The position numbers and the translations under genes were made by a program. Positions 7,840-17,077 of a DNA stretch of 42,957 nt are shown piece after piece. The stretch is from an uncultured Flammeovirgaceae bacterium. GTDB lineage: Bacteria; Bacteroidota; Bacteroidia; Cytophagales; Cyclobacteriaceae. The stretch's first letter is position 1. Each line of letters starts with the position of its first letter. The DNA lies in NCBI GenBank assembly GCA_937884755.1, contig CAKZYJ010000525.1:1-42957 (forward strand), read 5' to 3'. A model generated the notes under the pieces. The model saw nothing but the letters and a program-made list of their open reading frames with translations, was not told where the DNA came from and made no database searches.

Positions 7840-8685
7840 GTGCATAAACCGAGTGACAATTTGCCCTTTTTCTCTATTATTACTGTTGTATTTAATGCTG
7901 AGCAACATATTGAGTATACAATTCAGAGCGTAATTGAGCAGAACCATGCTAATTATGAATATATTGTTATCGACGGAGGTTCTTTGGATCAAACACTGGC
8001 TATTATTGACAAGTATAGAGATAAGATTGATTTACTGGTAAGTGAAGCTGATCGAGGAATTTACGATGCTATGAATAAAGGAATTCAATTAGCTAAGGGG
8101 GAGTACATTAATTTCATAAACGCAGGTGATGCCTTTTACGATAAACATACATTACAAGAAATATATCTCGCTACTGCCAAAGCAGACAATCAACGAAAAA
8201 TAGATATAGTTCATGGAAAGGTAGTGAACGTTAGTGCTGAAGAACCAAAATACGGGTATGAGGTAGGTAAACCAGTGTCTAAATGTTCTTTATTCCTATC
8301 TATGCCTATGTGTCATCAGACTATGTTTACTAGGAGAGATGTATTTGACAAAGTTGGCCTGTATCCTCTGGAGCGAAAAGATGGGGCACTTTACGAATGG
8401 TTGATTGCATACTACATGCAAAAGCAATCGTTTGCAGCTATCCTCTTCATTCCCAGACGAATAGCATTTTATTTATTAGGAGGGTACAGCTGGCGAGCTA
8501 TGCAATCAATTAGCCGTGAGCGACTTGCTACCGCCAAAAAATACTTTACTTTGAAATATCGGCTTTACAACTATGTGAGACATACATTAATATTGTTAAA
8601 GGCCAAGGTGTTGGCTATACTCATTCGTTATCGTCTGTTGCGTAAGTATCGTCGAATCAAGTACCGATTGATAAATCTACGATAA
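7840..8685 (+). CDS. Family 2 glycosyltransferase
   Basis: The protein of 281 residues has the GT-A fold start FFSIITVVFNAEQHIEYTIQS, the nucleotide-sugar region IVIDGGSLDQT and SEADRGIYDAMNKGIQLAKG, and the GEYINFINAGDAFYD block that carries the usual xDx-type motif as NAGD. This is the pattern of WcaA/GT2 enzymes that extend capsule or exopolysaccharide chains in the cytoplasm. A TGA lies upstream in frame, and the GTG at 7840 is the first usable start. The basic C-terminus (RYRLLRKYRRIKYR) may help membrane association. It is the last gene of the polysaccharide locus and converges with the methyltransferase operon. Confidence 0.9.
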   Translation: MHKPSDNLPFFSIITVVFNAEQHIEYTIQSVIEQNHANYEYIVIDGGSLDQTLAIIDKYRDKIDLLVSEADRGIYDAMNKGIQLAKGEYINFINAGDAFYDKHTLQEIYLATAKADNQRKIDIVHGKVVNVSAEEPKYGYEVGKPVSKCSLFLSMPMCHQTMFTRRDVFDKVGLYPLERKDGALYEWLIAYYMQKQSFAAILFIPRRIAFYLLGGYSWRAMQSISRERLATAKKYFTLKYRLYNYVRHTLILLKAKVLAILIRYRLLRKYRRIKYRLINLR

Positions 8686-8742
8686 TGCCATTTTAGTACA
8701 TACCTACTTATACCTGCTATTGCGTGCCACTTAGCATTATAC

Positions 8743-9555
8743 TTAGCTTCGCTCAATCAAGTAAGAACAGTATTTGACGCTATTTAAGAGATAGAGATAC
8801 TCAAGAAGTAAGGCACCATTGTACGTCTTAAAATTTCGAGCCATCCTTTGAGAGCCAAGAGCGAAGACTTTTGCAAACCTTAGTGCAGTGAGTAGTACCT
8901 TCAAATGTTGTTTGCTTTTTAATGGCACATAAGAGGTTAAATCCTTTTTTTGAAAGGAAATGGAGCTCCGTAGCAAGTGGCTCTCTAATGCTTTAGAAGC
9001 AACAAATCCTGGTGCATCCCAAGCCTCTTTATGCTTTTGAATATCTTTTTTTGCACCTTCATCAACGATAAAATCATCTACAATCATCAGTTGGCCATTA
9101 GGGTTTAGCAAATCCTGAAGCTTGAAAACCACCCTAATTGGATCCTCGCAGTGTTTGAGCGACTCAATAGCTACTATGAGGTCAAACTTCCCCAAATCAT
9201 CAATGGAATGGGTAAAATCTCTTTGGAAAAACTGCAGCTGATTTTGAAGCTCATTTGCCTCTGCATACTGATTAGCAAAGGTGATCTCTTTACTGCTAAT
9301 TGATAGTCCTACGCCCGTACTCCCGTGCTTTTCATGCAGTTGAAAAAGAGTGTTTCCAGTACCACACCCGGCATCTAGTATCCGTGTAGATGCTGTGATA
9401 TTTAGCTGCGGAGCAAGCCAATCCAACAGCCTCTTACCTTCTATAGATACACCCTTGTGAATTGGATAAGGTGCTTTCCTATTCTTTGATTCAAAAGAAA
9501 AGAGTGCATCATAAATAGACTGCAGCTTGGGGCGCTGATGAGTAATCTCAGTCAT
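8743..9555 (-). CDS. Class I SAM-dependent methyltransferase
   Basis: The product of 270 residues carries SAM motif I RILDAGCGTGN at residues 58-68, an acidic second strand (GVGLSISSKEI), and FDLIVAIESLKHCEDP at motif IV, as in small-molecule methyltransferases of the UbiE/sterol type. The open frame extends upstream to 9789 but would run through the previous gene. ATG 9555 lies one base after the stop of that gene, so I use it. The substrate is unknown. It is the last gene of a three-gene methyltransferase operon, which implies successive methylations or a small secondary pathway. Confidence 0.85.
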   Translation of the reverse strand: MTEITHQRPKLQSIYDALFSFESKNRKAPYPIHKGVSIEGKRLLDWLAPQLNITASTRILDAGCGTGNTLFQLHEKHGSTGVGLSISSKEITFANQYAEANELQNQLQFFQRDFTHSIDDLGKFDLIVAIESLKHCEDPIRVVFKLQDLLNPNGQLMIVDDFIVDEGAKKDIQKHKEAWDAPGFVASKALESHLLRSSISFQKKDLTSYVPLKSKQHLKVLLTALRFAKVFALGSQRMARNFKTYNGALLLEYLYLLNSVKYCSYLIERS

Positions 9556-9556
9556 C

Positions 9557-10255
9557 TTATTCAGCTTTTTCCAAAACGAAAATGTACTCATACGCCCATC
9601 TGAGTGGCAAGAAAAATCTTCGCTCTTTACTGTAATCGATATTAAATGGCCATATGAAACTGATTGATCGATAGAATGGCCAGTGGTCTCGATAGACTTT
9701 TCGGGTTTTGAGTCCGCAAGACTCAAACAGAGCCGTCCATTGCTCCAAATTAAGTGCATCCTGGTGCCCTTTCTTATTGTCCAAACCAAGTGGCTTCAGG
9801 AAAAACCGCCAGATAAAGTGCTCCGAATTTCTAACCATGAAGCAATACTTCGCATCCTTTGTCCCCACCCGAACTTGTTCTTGTAACGCTTTTGGTCGGT
9901 TTAACATCCTTTCTAAGGATCCAAGGCAAGTGATATGATCAAACGACTCATCTTCAAAAGGCAAGGCTTCCGCATTCCCTACCTGTAAGTTACCGTCAGG
10001 ACAATACAATTTACCTTGTCTAACGGCCTCATCAGACAAGTCTACGCCATAACTCTCCAAGCCTCGCTTTGTCATTGATCTCATCATAAGACCTAAGCCA
10101 CATGCAACATCCAGGTGCTTCTCACCAGGTTGTACTTGTAGAAGTGTCGGGAATAGTTCGTATGCGTTTTGTGACCGTAGGTATTTGAATTTCTTTTTTT
10201 TGTAGATTTCGTCAAACCACGATTTGACAGAGGCCTGTTCTGCTAGTACATCCAT
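9557..10255 (-). CDS. Class I SAM-dependent methyltransferase (UbiE-like)
   Basis: The product of 232 residues has SAM motif I HLDVACGLGL near residues 47-56, YGVDLSDEAV as the acidic strand, and GNAEALPFEDESFDHITCLG, the typical adenine-binding and motif IV stretch of Methyltransf_11 enzymes. Its start overlaps the end of the upstream gene by 13 bases, and its stop is one base before the start of the next methyltransferase, a tight operon. The substrate is not deducible; lipid or quinone-like small molecules are common for this type. Confidence 0.85.
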   Translation of the reverse strand: MDVLAEQASVKSWFDEIYKKKKFKYLRSQNAYELFPTLLQVQPGEKHLDVACGLGLMMRSMTKRGLESYGVDLSDEAVRQGKLYCPDGNLQVGNAEALPFEDESFDHITCLGSLERMLNRPKALQEQVRVGTKDAKYCFMVRNSEHFIWRFFLKPLGLDNKKGHQDALNLEQWTALFESCGLKTRKVYRDHWPFYRSISFIWPFNIDYSKERRFFLPLRWAYEYIFVLEKAE

Positions 10256-10869
10256 AAATATCGAGGGGTTTTTTGCATGTAAGCGATATAAGAAGCACCA
10301 TATCGATCGATTAAATACTGTTCTTCTATTTTAATTTTCTGGTTCATGTTCCAAATGGTAAAAATAAGCCCTAAAAGCAAATACCATTGTTCAGTGCACA
10401 AGATGAGTCCCAGTAATGTAAAGTGCATGCCGAGGGCAATAGGGTTTCTGCTCCATTTGAAAATGTCTTGTTTCACCACTGTGGCTAACCTATTTCTTAG
10501 CACCACTGCGCCCCTGAGGGTGATAAATCTTCCAAGTAAAGCCAAAAATACCCCTAAAACAAATGTCCAGCTAGTGGGTAGGGCAAGTTTTAATTCTGTA
10601 AGAAAACTAATAATGGCATAAACTGCCGGTGCCAAATATAGTATCAGGTTAATTAAGAAGAGCAGGAGTGATACTAATCTGTAGAGTGAACTATTACCTG
10701 TCGCTTCGCTCAAAAGCGAGGGAGTTGATGCCTCACTAGGTATAGGAATAATCAAAAAATCAATCACGAACGAAACGTAGATGACCAGTATAAAGACTGC
10801 ACTATAGGGGACAAAAGCGTTGTAGCAGTCTCCAAAATAGATAGTAGCTTCGTTGAAGAGCGATCTCAA
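10243..10869 (-). CDS. Membrane methyltransferase of the isoprenylcysteine carboxyl methyltransferase (ICMT)-like family
   Basis: The protein of about 208 residues has four or five hydrophobic helices and a C-terminal ICMT/phospholipid-methyltransferase-like core: KWSRNPIALGMHFTLLG, then KIEEQYLIDRYGASYIAYMQ with the EE...YG..Y pattern and a final RYL. Such proteins use SAM at the membrane face. The frame begins with TTG at 10869 after an upstream stop, and no early ATG is available, so the exact start is uncertain. It is the first gene of the methyltransferase operon and overlaps the second by 13 bases. Confidence 0.75.
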   Translation of the reverse strand: MRSLFNEATIYFGDCYNAFVPYSAVFILVIYVSFVIDFLIIPIPSEASTPSLLSEATGNSSLYRLVSLLLFLINLILYLAPAVYAIISFLTELKLALPTSWTFVLGVFLALLGRFITLRGAVVLRNRLATVVKQDIFKWSRNPIALGMHFTLLGLILCTEQWYLLLGLIFTIWNMNQKIKIEEQYLIDRYGASYIAYMQKTPRYLWMY

Positions 10870-11163
10870 TTTATATACACGATCTTATCTCGACCTGAAG
10901 TATAGACATCTTTACTCTTGACTGGTTAAGATATCTACTTCAGAGATTTGTGATAGTTTACTTAGCGTGTTGTCAACCCACTAACTTGAAAGTCAAGTTT
11001 ATATCTTCTAATATAAGGACTAATAGTTAGACGCCTGGTAGCTGTACGACATTTGTGCGATGCTCATTCACTTTATTTACATTTTTTTTGTTATGTAATT
11101 TATATTATGTTAAACAATGCTTAGTTTAATAAGGGAAGTTTATTACTCCCCTTAACTTTTTAA
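10870..11163. other. Intergenic region with palindrome and hairpin
   Basis: This 294-base AT-rich gap lies upstream of the methyltransferase operon and downstream of the TPR gene, both on the minus strand. AACTTGA at 10983-10989 and TCAAGTT at 10993-10999 form a perfect 7-bp inverted repeat with a 3-base centre, a plausible operator about 115 bases before the operon start. The hairpin at 11131-11153 is listed separately. No ORF is supported. Confidence 0.4.
11131..11153 (-). terminator. Hairpin after the TPR gene, candidate terminator
   Basis: Read on the minus strand, AAGGGGAGT pairs with ACTTCCCTT (nine pairs including one G-T) around a five-base loop, 10 bases after the stop of the TPR gene. 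The tail is AT-rich but not a clean T-run, so termination strength is uncertain. Confidence 0.45.
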
Positions 11164-12303
11164 TTACATACTATCCAACTTAGCAGTAATTTCCTCAGCT
11201 TTATCATTCATTTCTAATCGCTGATATACAGTTGCTAAAGTCTGGAGAACCTTTTGGTTATCCGGCTCAATATCCATAGATGTCTCTAGATATGGTAAAG
11301 CCCTCTCAAAATATTCTTTAGCTTCTTGTTCAATAGCTTCGCCCTTTTCTTGATATTCTTTTAGATCCATATCATTAGCTTCAGCAAGAATGTCGGCCGC
11401 CTGATTATAGTAAAAAGCAGCTAAGTTAAAGTTAGCATCAAAGTATTGTGGATCAACTTCAATCGCCTTCTTGTAGCTTTCAATAGCTTGTTCACCCTTT
11501 TCCATCTGTTCGTACAGATAACCCTGATTGTAATAAAGCATAGGATTATCTGGTTCTGCACTAATGGCAGTTTGCAGTTTTTGCTCGGCTTCGTCGTAGG
11601 CTTCGTTATTGATAAGCATAGTAACTTCCCGCTTTAAAAATTCTGGATCATCCGGAAATACTCCCTGAGCTTTGCGGAGATAAGCTAACGCTTTTTCTTC
11701 ATTTTTCTCCTCAACTAAGTAGATGTAAATTAAGCTATTATAGAAGTCTTTACTTACGTAGTCTAACGAATCTACCAGATACGCGTAGTTTTCAGCCGCA
11801 ATGTCCATTTTACCGGCTTGTTGGGCAGAAATACCACCGTAAATATAAGCAGTAGTATCTTCAGGAACAGCCATTTTTGCAACATCAAATAATTCAATGG
11901 CTTCTTCGTAGCTTTGGTTAGAGTATAAGGTTGCTCCACCATTAATAGCGTTGGCCCAAACTTGTTGAATCTGCTGATCGGCTTGTACTGCATAAAGTGA
12001 GTTTTCCTTTTCTAGCTCTTTAGTTTTACGATAGCCTTCTAAAGCTTTTTGATAAGGATCTTCAACTTGCACAGAGTTGGTTGAATCTGTAGCAATAGCC
12101 AGGTATACGTCTCCGTAAGTGTACCAAGTTTTTCCATCCTCTCCAGATTTCTCGTCATTAATAGCCGGATCTATAAATTGTTTAGCTTCGGCTAATTCAC
12201 CTTTTTCTAGTGAAGCTTGTGCTTTCCGTACATTCTTCGCTTGCCCAAAAGTTAGCATAGGTAGGGCAATCAATGCCGCGAGCAATAATGGTAATTGTTT
12301 CAT
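11164..12303 (-). CDS. Exported tetratricopeptide repeat protein
   Basis: An N-terminal signal peptide (MKQLPLLLAALIALPMLTFG, cleavage expected near Gln-Ala) is followed by about 360 residues of TPR-like helical repeats. The clearest are PMLYYNQGYLYEQMEKGEQA and the following IESYKKAIEVDPQYFDANFN. No enzymatic domain is visible; a periplasmic scaffold role is likely but unproven. The gene starts 30 bases after the gyrA stop on the same strand and may be co-transcribed with it. The protein is acidic, as are many periplasmic TPR proteins of this phylum. Confidence 0.85.
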   Translation of the reverse strand: MKQLPLLLAALIALPMLTFGQAKNVRKAQASLEKGELAEAKQFIDPAINDEKSGEDGKTWYTYGDVYLAIATDSTNSVQVEDPYQKALEGYRKTKELEKENSLYAVQADQQIQQVWANAINGGATLYSNQSYEEAIELFDVAKMAVPEDTTAYIYGGISAQQAGKMDIAAENYAYLVDSLDYVSKDFYNSLIYIYLVEEKNEEKALAYLRKAQGVFPDDPEFLKREVTMLINNEAYDEAEQKLQTAISAEPDNPMLYYNQGYLYEQMEKGEQAIESYKKAIEVDPQYFDANFNLAAFYYNQAADILAEANDMDLKEYQEKGEAIEQEAKEYFERALPYLETSMDIEPDNQKVLQTLATVYQRLEMNDKAEEITAKLDSM

Positions 12304-12333
12304 AGCGTGTAGTAATAATTAAAATAAAAACAT

Positions 12334-14856
12334 TTAATCAGTTTCGGAATCGGTATTGGTTTTATTATCAGTTTCAGTATTCACATTGGTATCTTCATCT
12401 TCTAAATCGTCTTCAATGGCGACTTTGGTTACCGAAGTAATAGCATCATTATCATTTAAGCGAATCAGTCGTACTCCCTGCGTAGCTCGTCCCATAACAC
12501 GCAAATCAGAAACTGGAGTGCGTATCATAATTCCCGACTTATTGATGATCATTAAATCATCCGTATCAGCCACTTTTTCAATGGTAACTAACTTGCCAGT
12601 TTTACCTGTAACGTTCAAGGTTTTTACCCCCTTTCCACCTCTACGGGTAATACGATACTCATCAATATTGGAGCGTTTACCATAGCCGTTTTCGGAAACT
12701 ACCAATAAGGTTTCATCATTCTCATTAAGACAAACCATACCGACAACACTATCATCTCCGTTATCAAGGCTAATACCGCGAACCCCCGCAGCTGTTCTCC
12801 CCATTGGGCGTACTTCATCTTCTGGAAATCGTATTGCTCTCCCTGAACGTACTGCGAGTACAACTTCAGAATTACCGTCTGTGAAGTCAACCGACAACAA
12901 TCGGTCATCCTCATTAATAGTGATGGCATTAATGCCAGTAACCCGGGGACGAGAAAAAGCTTCTAAAACAGTTTTCTTAATAGTACCATTTACGGTACAC
13001 ATCACTATATACGAATTATTAATGTAGTCCGGATCGTCCAGATTCTTTACATTAATCACAGCACGTACAGCATCTTCAGCAGGAATATTAATTAGATTTT
13101 GTATAGCCCTACCTCTTGCAGCCTTTCCTGCCTCGGGAATTTCAAATACCTTCAACCAGTACATACGTCCCGATTCGGTAAAAATCAATAAGTAGTTGTG
13201 AGTGTTTGCGATGAAAAGATGTTCAGTAAAATCACCATCTTTAGCTGAGGCACCTCTAGAGCCTATTCCCCCCCGGGCCTGAGAACGGTATTCATCCAGA
13301 TGGTTCCGCTTGATATAGCCATTATGAGAGATGGTAATTACCATTGGTTCATTAGGGATAATATCCTCAATACCAATATCTTCAGCACTATGTACAATTT
13401 GAGTGCGGCGTTCGTCACCAAAGCGTTGGTTAAGCTCATCAAGTTCATCTTTGATGATGCCCATTCTTAAGTCTCGGTCAGCAAGCACTTGATTGTAATA
13501 AGCAACTTGCCTTAGTACTTCATTGTATTCGCTTTCAATTTTCTCTCGTTCTAAACCAGTAAGACGTTGAAGACGCATATCAAGAATTGCCCGAGCCTGA
13601 ATTTCAGTAAGCTCAAACTCTTGCATTAAGCCATTTCGGGCCGTTTCAGGGTCGCGAGATCCACGAATAATCTCAATTATTCGATCTATATTATCTAAGG
13701 CAATTAGATAGCCTTCAAGCAAGTGAGCGCGGCGCTCAGCTTCCCGTAGTTCAAACTCAGTTCTACGTACCACTACATCATGACGATGATTAACGTAGTG
13801 CCCAATAATCTGCTTGAGATTTAAAGTATAGGGTCTACCCTTCACCAAAGCTACGTTATTTACTCCAAATGAAGTTTGTAACTGAGTATACTTAAAGAGG
13901 TTGTTCAATACTACATTAGGTACCGAGTCTCGTTTAAGGTCGTAGACAATACGTAATCCTTTACGGTCTGATTCATCTCTAATATCCGATATACCATCGA
14001 TCTTCTTGTCATTGACCATGGCCGCAGTCTTCTCAATCATAGAAGCCTTATTGACCTGATAGGGGATCTCAGAAACAATGATCTGAGGCTTGCCAGTTTT
14101 GCTTTCCGCTATCTCAGCCTTCGCTCGCATTACTACTCTGCCTCGTCCCGTTTCAAAAGCAGATTTTACACCTTGATACCCATAGATAATAGCTCCAGTA
14201 GGAAAGTCTGGTGCCTTCACATACTGCATTAACTCAGATATAGTAATATCCTCATTATCAATATATTGCTTTATGCCTTCAATTACTTCTGAAAGATTAT
14301 GGGGGGGCATATTGGTAGCCATACCTACCGCAATACCGGATGTTCCGTTAACCAAGATGTTAGGGAGCTTGCTTGGCAAACATACCGGTTCTTGCAAGGA
14401 GTCATCGAAGTTAGCCTGGAAATCAATGGTATCTTTATTAATGTCACCTAGCATTTCCTCAGCTATGCGTTGAAGTCGGGCTTCAGTATAACGCATGGCC
14501 GCTGGTGAGTCACCATCAATGGAACCGAAGTTGCCCTGACCATCTACCAGCATATACCGCATAGACCAGGGCTGGGCCATACGAACCATCGTATCATAAA
14601 CCGAGGTATCACCGTGGGGGTGGTACTTACCGAGTACTTCTCCTACAATTCGGGCTGATTTCTTGTAGGACTTGGTATGAGTAAGGCCAAGTTCAAGCAT
14701 ACCGTACAAAACTCTTCGGTGTACCGGTTTTAAGCCGTCGCGAACGTCGGGTAATGCTCGAGAAATGATGACCGACATCGAGTAATCGATGTAGGCACCT
14801 CTCATTTCATCCTCAATATTAATGGGAATTATGTTTTCCTGATTGCCTTCTGCCAT
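12334..14856 (-). CDS. gyrA: DNA gyrase subunit A
   Basis: GyrA cuts and rejoins DNA with GyrB to introduce negative supercoils. The N-terminal breakage-reunion domain is complete, with [20 protein letters not shown], the quinolone-region [19 protein letters not shown] at residues 79-97 and the catalytic tyrosine Tyr123 in [10 protein letters not shown]. The six-blade C-terminal wrapping domain follows. Where the GyrA box (Q-R/K-R-G-G-R/K-G) is expected, [10 protein letters not shown] appears near residue 530, a relaxed version. RRGGKG also occurs in a later blade. The 840 residues end in a very acidic tail ([16 protein letters not shown]), common in regulated gyrases. The ATG at 14856 matches family starts. 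Confidence 0.97.
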   Translation of the reverse strand: MAEGNQENIIPINIEDEMRGAYIDYSMSVIISRALPDVRDGLKPVHRRVLYGMLELGLTHTKSYKKSARIVGEVLGKYHPHGDTSVYDTMVRMAQPWSMRYMLVDGQGNFGSIDGDSPAAMRYTEARLQRIAEEMLGDINKDTIDFQANFDDSLQEPVCLPSKLPNILVNGTSGIAVGMATNMPPHNLSEVIEGIKQYIDNEDITISELMQYVKAPDFPTGAIIYGYQGVKSAFETGRGRVVMRAKAEIAESKTGKPQIIVSEIPYQVNKASMIEKTAAMVNDKKIDGISDIRDESDRKGLRIVYDLKRDSVPNVVLNNLFKYTQLQTSFGVNNVALVKGRPYTLNLKQIIGHYVNHRHDVVVRRTEFELREAERRAHLLEGYLIALDNIDRIIEIIRGSRDPETARNGLMQEFELTEIQARAILDMRLQRLTGLEREKIESEYNEVLRQVAYYNQVLADRDLRMGIIKDELDELNQRFGDERRTQIVHSAEDIGIEDIIPNEPMVITISHNGYIKRNHLDEYRSQARGGIGSRGASAKDGDFTEHLFIANTHNYLLIFTESGRMYWLKVFEIPEAGKAARGRAIQNLINIPAEDAVRAVINVKNLDDPDYINNSYIVMCTVNGTIKKTVLEAFSRPRVTGINAITINEDDRLLSVDFTDGNSEVVLAVRSGRAIRFPEDEVRPMGRTAAGVRGISLDNGDDSVVGMVCLNENDETLLVVSENGYGKRSNIDEYRITRRGGKGVKTLNVTGKTGKLVTIEKVADTDDLMIINKSGIMIRTPVSDLRVMGRATQGVRLIRLNDNDAITSVTKVAIEDDLEDEDTNVNTETDNKTNTDSETD

Positions 14857-14958
14857 TGGTTGCGAAAAATGTAGAAATGGACGTTCTTGCCAGCCTGCAA
14901 TTTACACAAATTTGTCTAATGCAAATAACTCTAAGTGCAAATTGTGGCTGGATAAACC

Positions 14959-15999
14959 CTATTTAGGCTTTTTCTTAAAGATTTGTTTGCGACTGCTCTG
15001 ACGTTTTCTTTTGGATTTTACTAACTCTGGATACAGCTCTCCAATTTTAGGATCTTGCTTTCGCCAGAAGGGCTGACCGCGCACTTCGCGTCTGACTCCT
15101 GTTCTTGGATCAGTCACGTAGTGCTTCATCTGAGTTTTATCAGCTTTAATGGGCGAACGAGGTAAATCCGGGTAGTTAAGACTTACCCCGAGGGTAAGAA
15201 ATACCGAGGAATTCCCATGATCAATAACGGTAGTGGGGCCATCTGGCAACACCGTATTGAAATTCTTAAATTCGTAGGCAGGTCGTAGGTATACCCGGAA
15301 GTACTCAGAAAAAACTTTTTCCATGGTAATACCAACATTGAAAAATGGACTAGCCTGGGTAACTCCTTGGTCAAATCCGTTTCCCATTCTAATTACTCCA
15401 ACCCGAGCATCTACCGCAAAGGCATTATCGTAGTATTCGTAAAAACTGTAGCCTAACAAGCCATAATAACGTATCTGGGTTGTCCTAAAGGAAGGTGGTG
15501 CTGGGTAAATGGATCTAAAATCAGCCGGTTGAGGTGGATTCACAGTATGAAAATCAGCACTGATGCCACCACCTACGCGAATACGGTACAGGTTAAAATG
15601 AATAGACAGATTAATGGGAATATGATAACCACCCCCTCGCATGGCTATTGAGGAAGAATCACTGGTAATAAGGGTTAGACTATCCGGGTCAGTAGGAAGA
15701 GTAAGAGTAGCTGGTTCCACCCTGTTAAACCAATTGCTGTATGCCGGACTAGTGCCACCTTCACCGTTAGGGTAGATGAAAGAGCCTTCAGAAGTGCGAA
15801 CGTAATTGTTATTTGTGAGTGTATGACGATAAAAAGTTCGCCCATAGCCACTACTCAAACTAACGGAAAACTTATTGAGAAAAGCCCGTAAAGGATAGCT
15901 AGGCTGATCCTCGAGGCCCATTGGGTCGAACCCTTGTCCTTTGATAACTATCGCTGAACAAAGCAATAACAAAAGGCTAACTAAACGGTAAATCATCAA
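14959..15999 (-). CDS. Outer-membrane beta-barrel-like protein of unknown function
   Basis: A signal peptide (MMIYRLVSLLLLLCSAIVIKG) precedes alternating hydrophobic-polar strands rich in Tyr, Phe and Gly (for example IRYYGLLGYSFYEYYDNAFA and YLRPAYEFKNFN), as in small barrels of Bacteroidota. I do not recognise a named family. The last about 70 residues are different: a basic, proline- and lysine-rich tail with TDPRTGVRREVRGQPFWRK and a final KKKPK, probably extending into the periplasm. It lies divergent to the hydroxyacyl-CoA dehydrogenase gene. Confidence 0.7.
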   Translation of the reverse strand: MMIYRLVSLLLLLCSAIVIKGQGFDPMGLEDQPSYPLRAFLNKFSVSLSSGYGRTFYRHTLTNNNYVRTSEGSFIYPNGEGGTSPAYSNWFNRVEPATLTLPTDPDSLTLITSDSSSIAMRGGGYHIPINLSIHFNLYRIRVGGGISADFHTVNPPQPADFRSIYPAPPSFRTTQIRYYGLLGYSFYEYYDNAFAVDARVGVIRMGNGFDQGVTQASPFFNVGITMEKVFSEYFRVYLRPAYEFKNFNTVLPDGPTTVIDHGNSSVFLTLGVSLNYPDLPRSPIKADKTQMKHYVTDPRTGVRREVRGQPFWRKQDPKIGELYPELVKSKRKRQSSRKQIFKKKPK

Positions 16000-16106
16000 T
16001 GCAATGAATGAAAAGCTAAAATAGCACGCTTTGATTAATTACAATTTCTTTTCCAAATTGTAACGAAAATATTGAAAAATGCTTGTTGAACATGCTTTAT
16101 TTCTAA

Positions 16107-16139
16107 TAGTTCAATTAAACTGGTAGTTTAATTGAACTA
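16107..16139. promoter_or_regulatory. Perfect 14-bp inverted repeat, candidate operator
   Basis: TAGTTCAATTAAAC at 16107-16120 is mirrored exactly by GTTTAATTGAACTA at 16126-16139 with the five-base centre TGGTA. It ends 32 bases before the ATG of the dehydrogenase gene and lies in the 172-base gap between two divergent genes. Length, perfection and position suggest a binding site for a dimeric regulator such as a TetR-type protein. A cruciform or RNA hairpin in the leader is the alternative. A second imperfect palindrome, GCTTGTTGAACATGC, is at 16081-16095. Confidence 0.6.
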
Positions 16140-16171
16140 AATTATATCACTGATAAACAACATTATATAAT

Positions 16172-17071
16172 ATGAATCAAGAAATCAAAAATATAGCCGT
16201 AGTGGGAGCTGGTACTATGGGAAACGGAATTGCTCATGTAGCTGCATTATTCAACGGACCAGTTAGCCTGGTAGATGTAAACCAGTCGCAGTTAGATTGT
16301 GCTCGCGAAACTATTATAAAGAATTTGGATCGACAAGTTAAGAAGGAAATCATTCAGACTGACGACAAAGAAAAGACCCTAAAAAACCTAAAATTCACTA
16401 CTTCATTAGACGATAGCTTGTCTTCGGCCGATCTGGTAATAGAAGCCGCTACGGAAGATTTGGCTACCAAAGAGAAGATTTTCGTAGAGCTAGATAAGCA
16501 TAGCGCTCAGCACACCATTCTGGCTACCAACACTTCTTCAATCTCTATTACGCAACTTGCGACAGTGACCCAGCGCCCTTCTCAGGTAATTGGTATGCAT
16601 TTTATGAATCCGGTACCAGTCATGAAATTAGTTGAGATCATCAATGGATACGCTACTGATTCTGAAGTGACCAAAACTATTCAGATTCTATCAGAAAAAC
16701 TACAAAAGGTACCACTGGTCGTAAATGATTACCCTGGGTTTGTGTCAAATCGGATTCTGATGCCCATGATTAATGAGGCGATATATACCTTGTTTGAAGG
16801 AGTTTCAGGAGTACGCGAAATTGATCAGATTATGCAGTTAGGAATGGCTCATCCAATGGGACCGCTGAAGTTAGCAGACTTTATCGGTCTAGATGTTTGC
16901 TTATCTATCTTAAAAGTGCTTCACGATGGGTGCGGAAACCCCAAGTATGCGCCTTGCCCACTACTGGTCAATATGGTAGCTGCCCAGAAGCTAGGTGTTA
17001 AGTCAGGTGGAGGCTTTTACGATTACAAAGAAGGATCAAAGTCTGAGACAGTTTCCCAACAGTTTGCATAA
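16172..17071 (+). CDS. 3-hydroxyacyl-CoA (3-hydroxybutyryl-CoA) dehydrogenase
   Basis: The enzyme interconverts 3-hydroxyacyl-CoA and 3-oxoacyl-CoA with NAD(H). The Rossmann loop VGAGTMGNGIAHV is at residues 11-23. The NAD-binding region continues through VIEAATEDLATKEKIF and TNTSSISI. The catalytic histidine lies in GMHFMNPVPVMKLVEII, with the partner glutamate close by. The C-terminal dimer domain has GFVSNRILMPMINEA. The 299 residues are right for the stand-alone short type (Hbd/PaaH/FadB2) rather than a fused FadB. It stands alone, with a strong inverted repeat just upstream, and converges with the TPR lipoprotein gene (6 bases apart). Confidence 0.92.
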   Translation: MNQEIKNIAVVGAGTMGNGIAHVAALFNGPVSLVDVNQSQLDCARETIIKNLDRQVKKEIIQTDDKEKTLKNLKFTTSLDDSLSSADLVIEAATEDLATKEKIFVELDKHSAQHTILATNTSSISITQLATVTQRPSQVIGMHFMNPVPVMKLVEIINGYATDSEVTKTIQILSEKLQKVPLVVNDYPGFVSNRILMPMINEAIYTLFEGVSGVREIDQIMQLGMAHPMGPLKLADFIGLDVCLSILKVLHDGCGNPKYAPCPLLVNMVAAQKLGVKSGGGFYDYKEGSKSETVSQQFA

Positions 17072-17077
17072 AAGGTA

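Noticed and set aside
8682-8740. Shared terminator between the GT2 gene and the methyltransferase operon
   Set aside because: Only a 7-bp repeat (ATAATGC/GCATTAT) with a 45-base loop is present and no T-run follows, too weak to call.
9683-9938. Plus-strand open frames opposite the methyltransferase genes
   Set aside because: They lie inside clear methyltransferase genes on the other strand and have no domain-like pattern.
10950-10965. TTGACA-like -35 element on the minus strand upstream of the methyltransferase operon
   Set aside because: Promoters in this phylum do not follow the TTGACA/TATAAT pattern, and no TAnnTTTG box is positioned with it.
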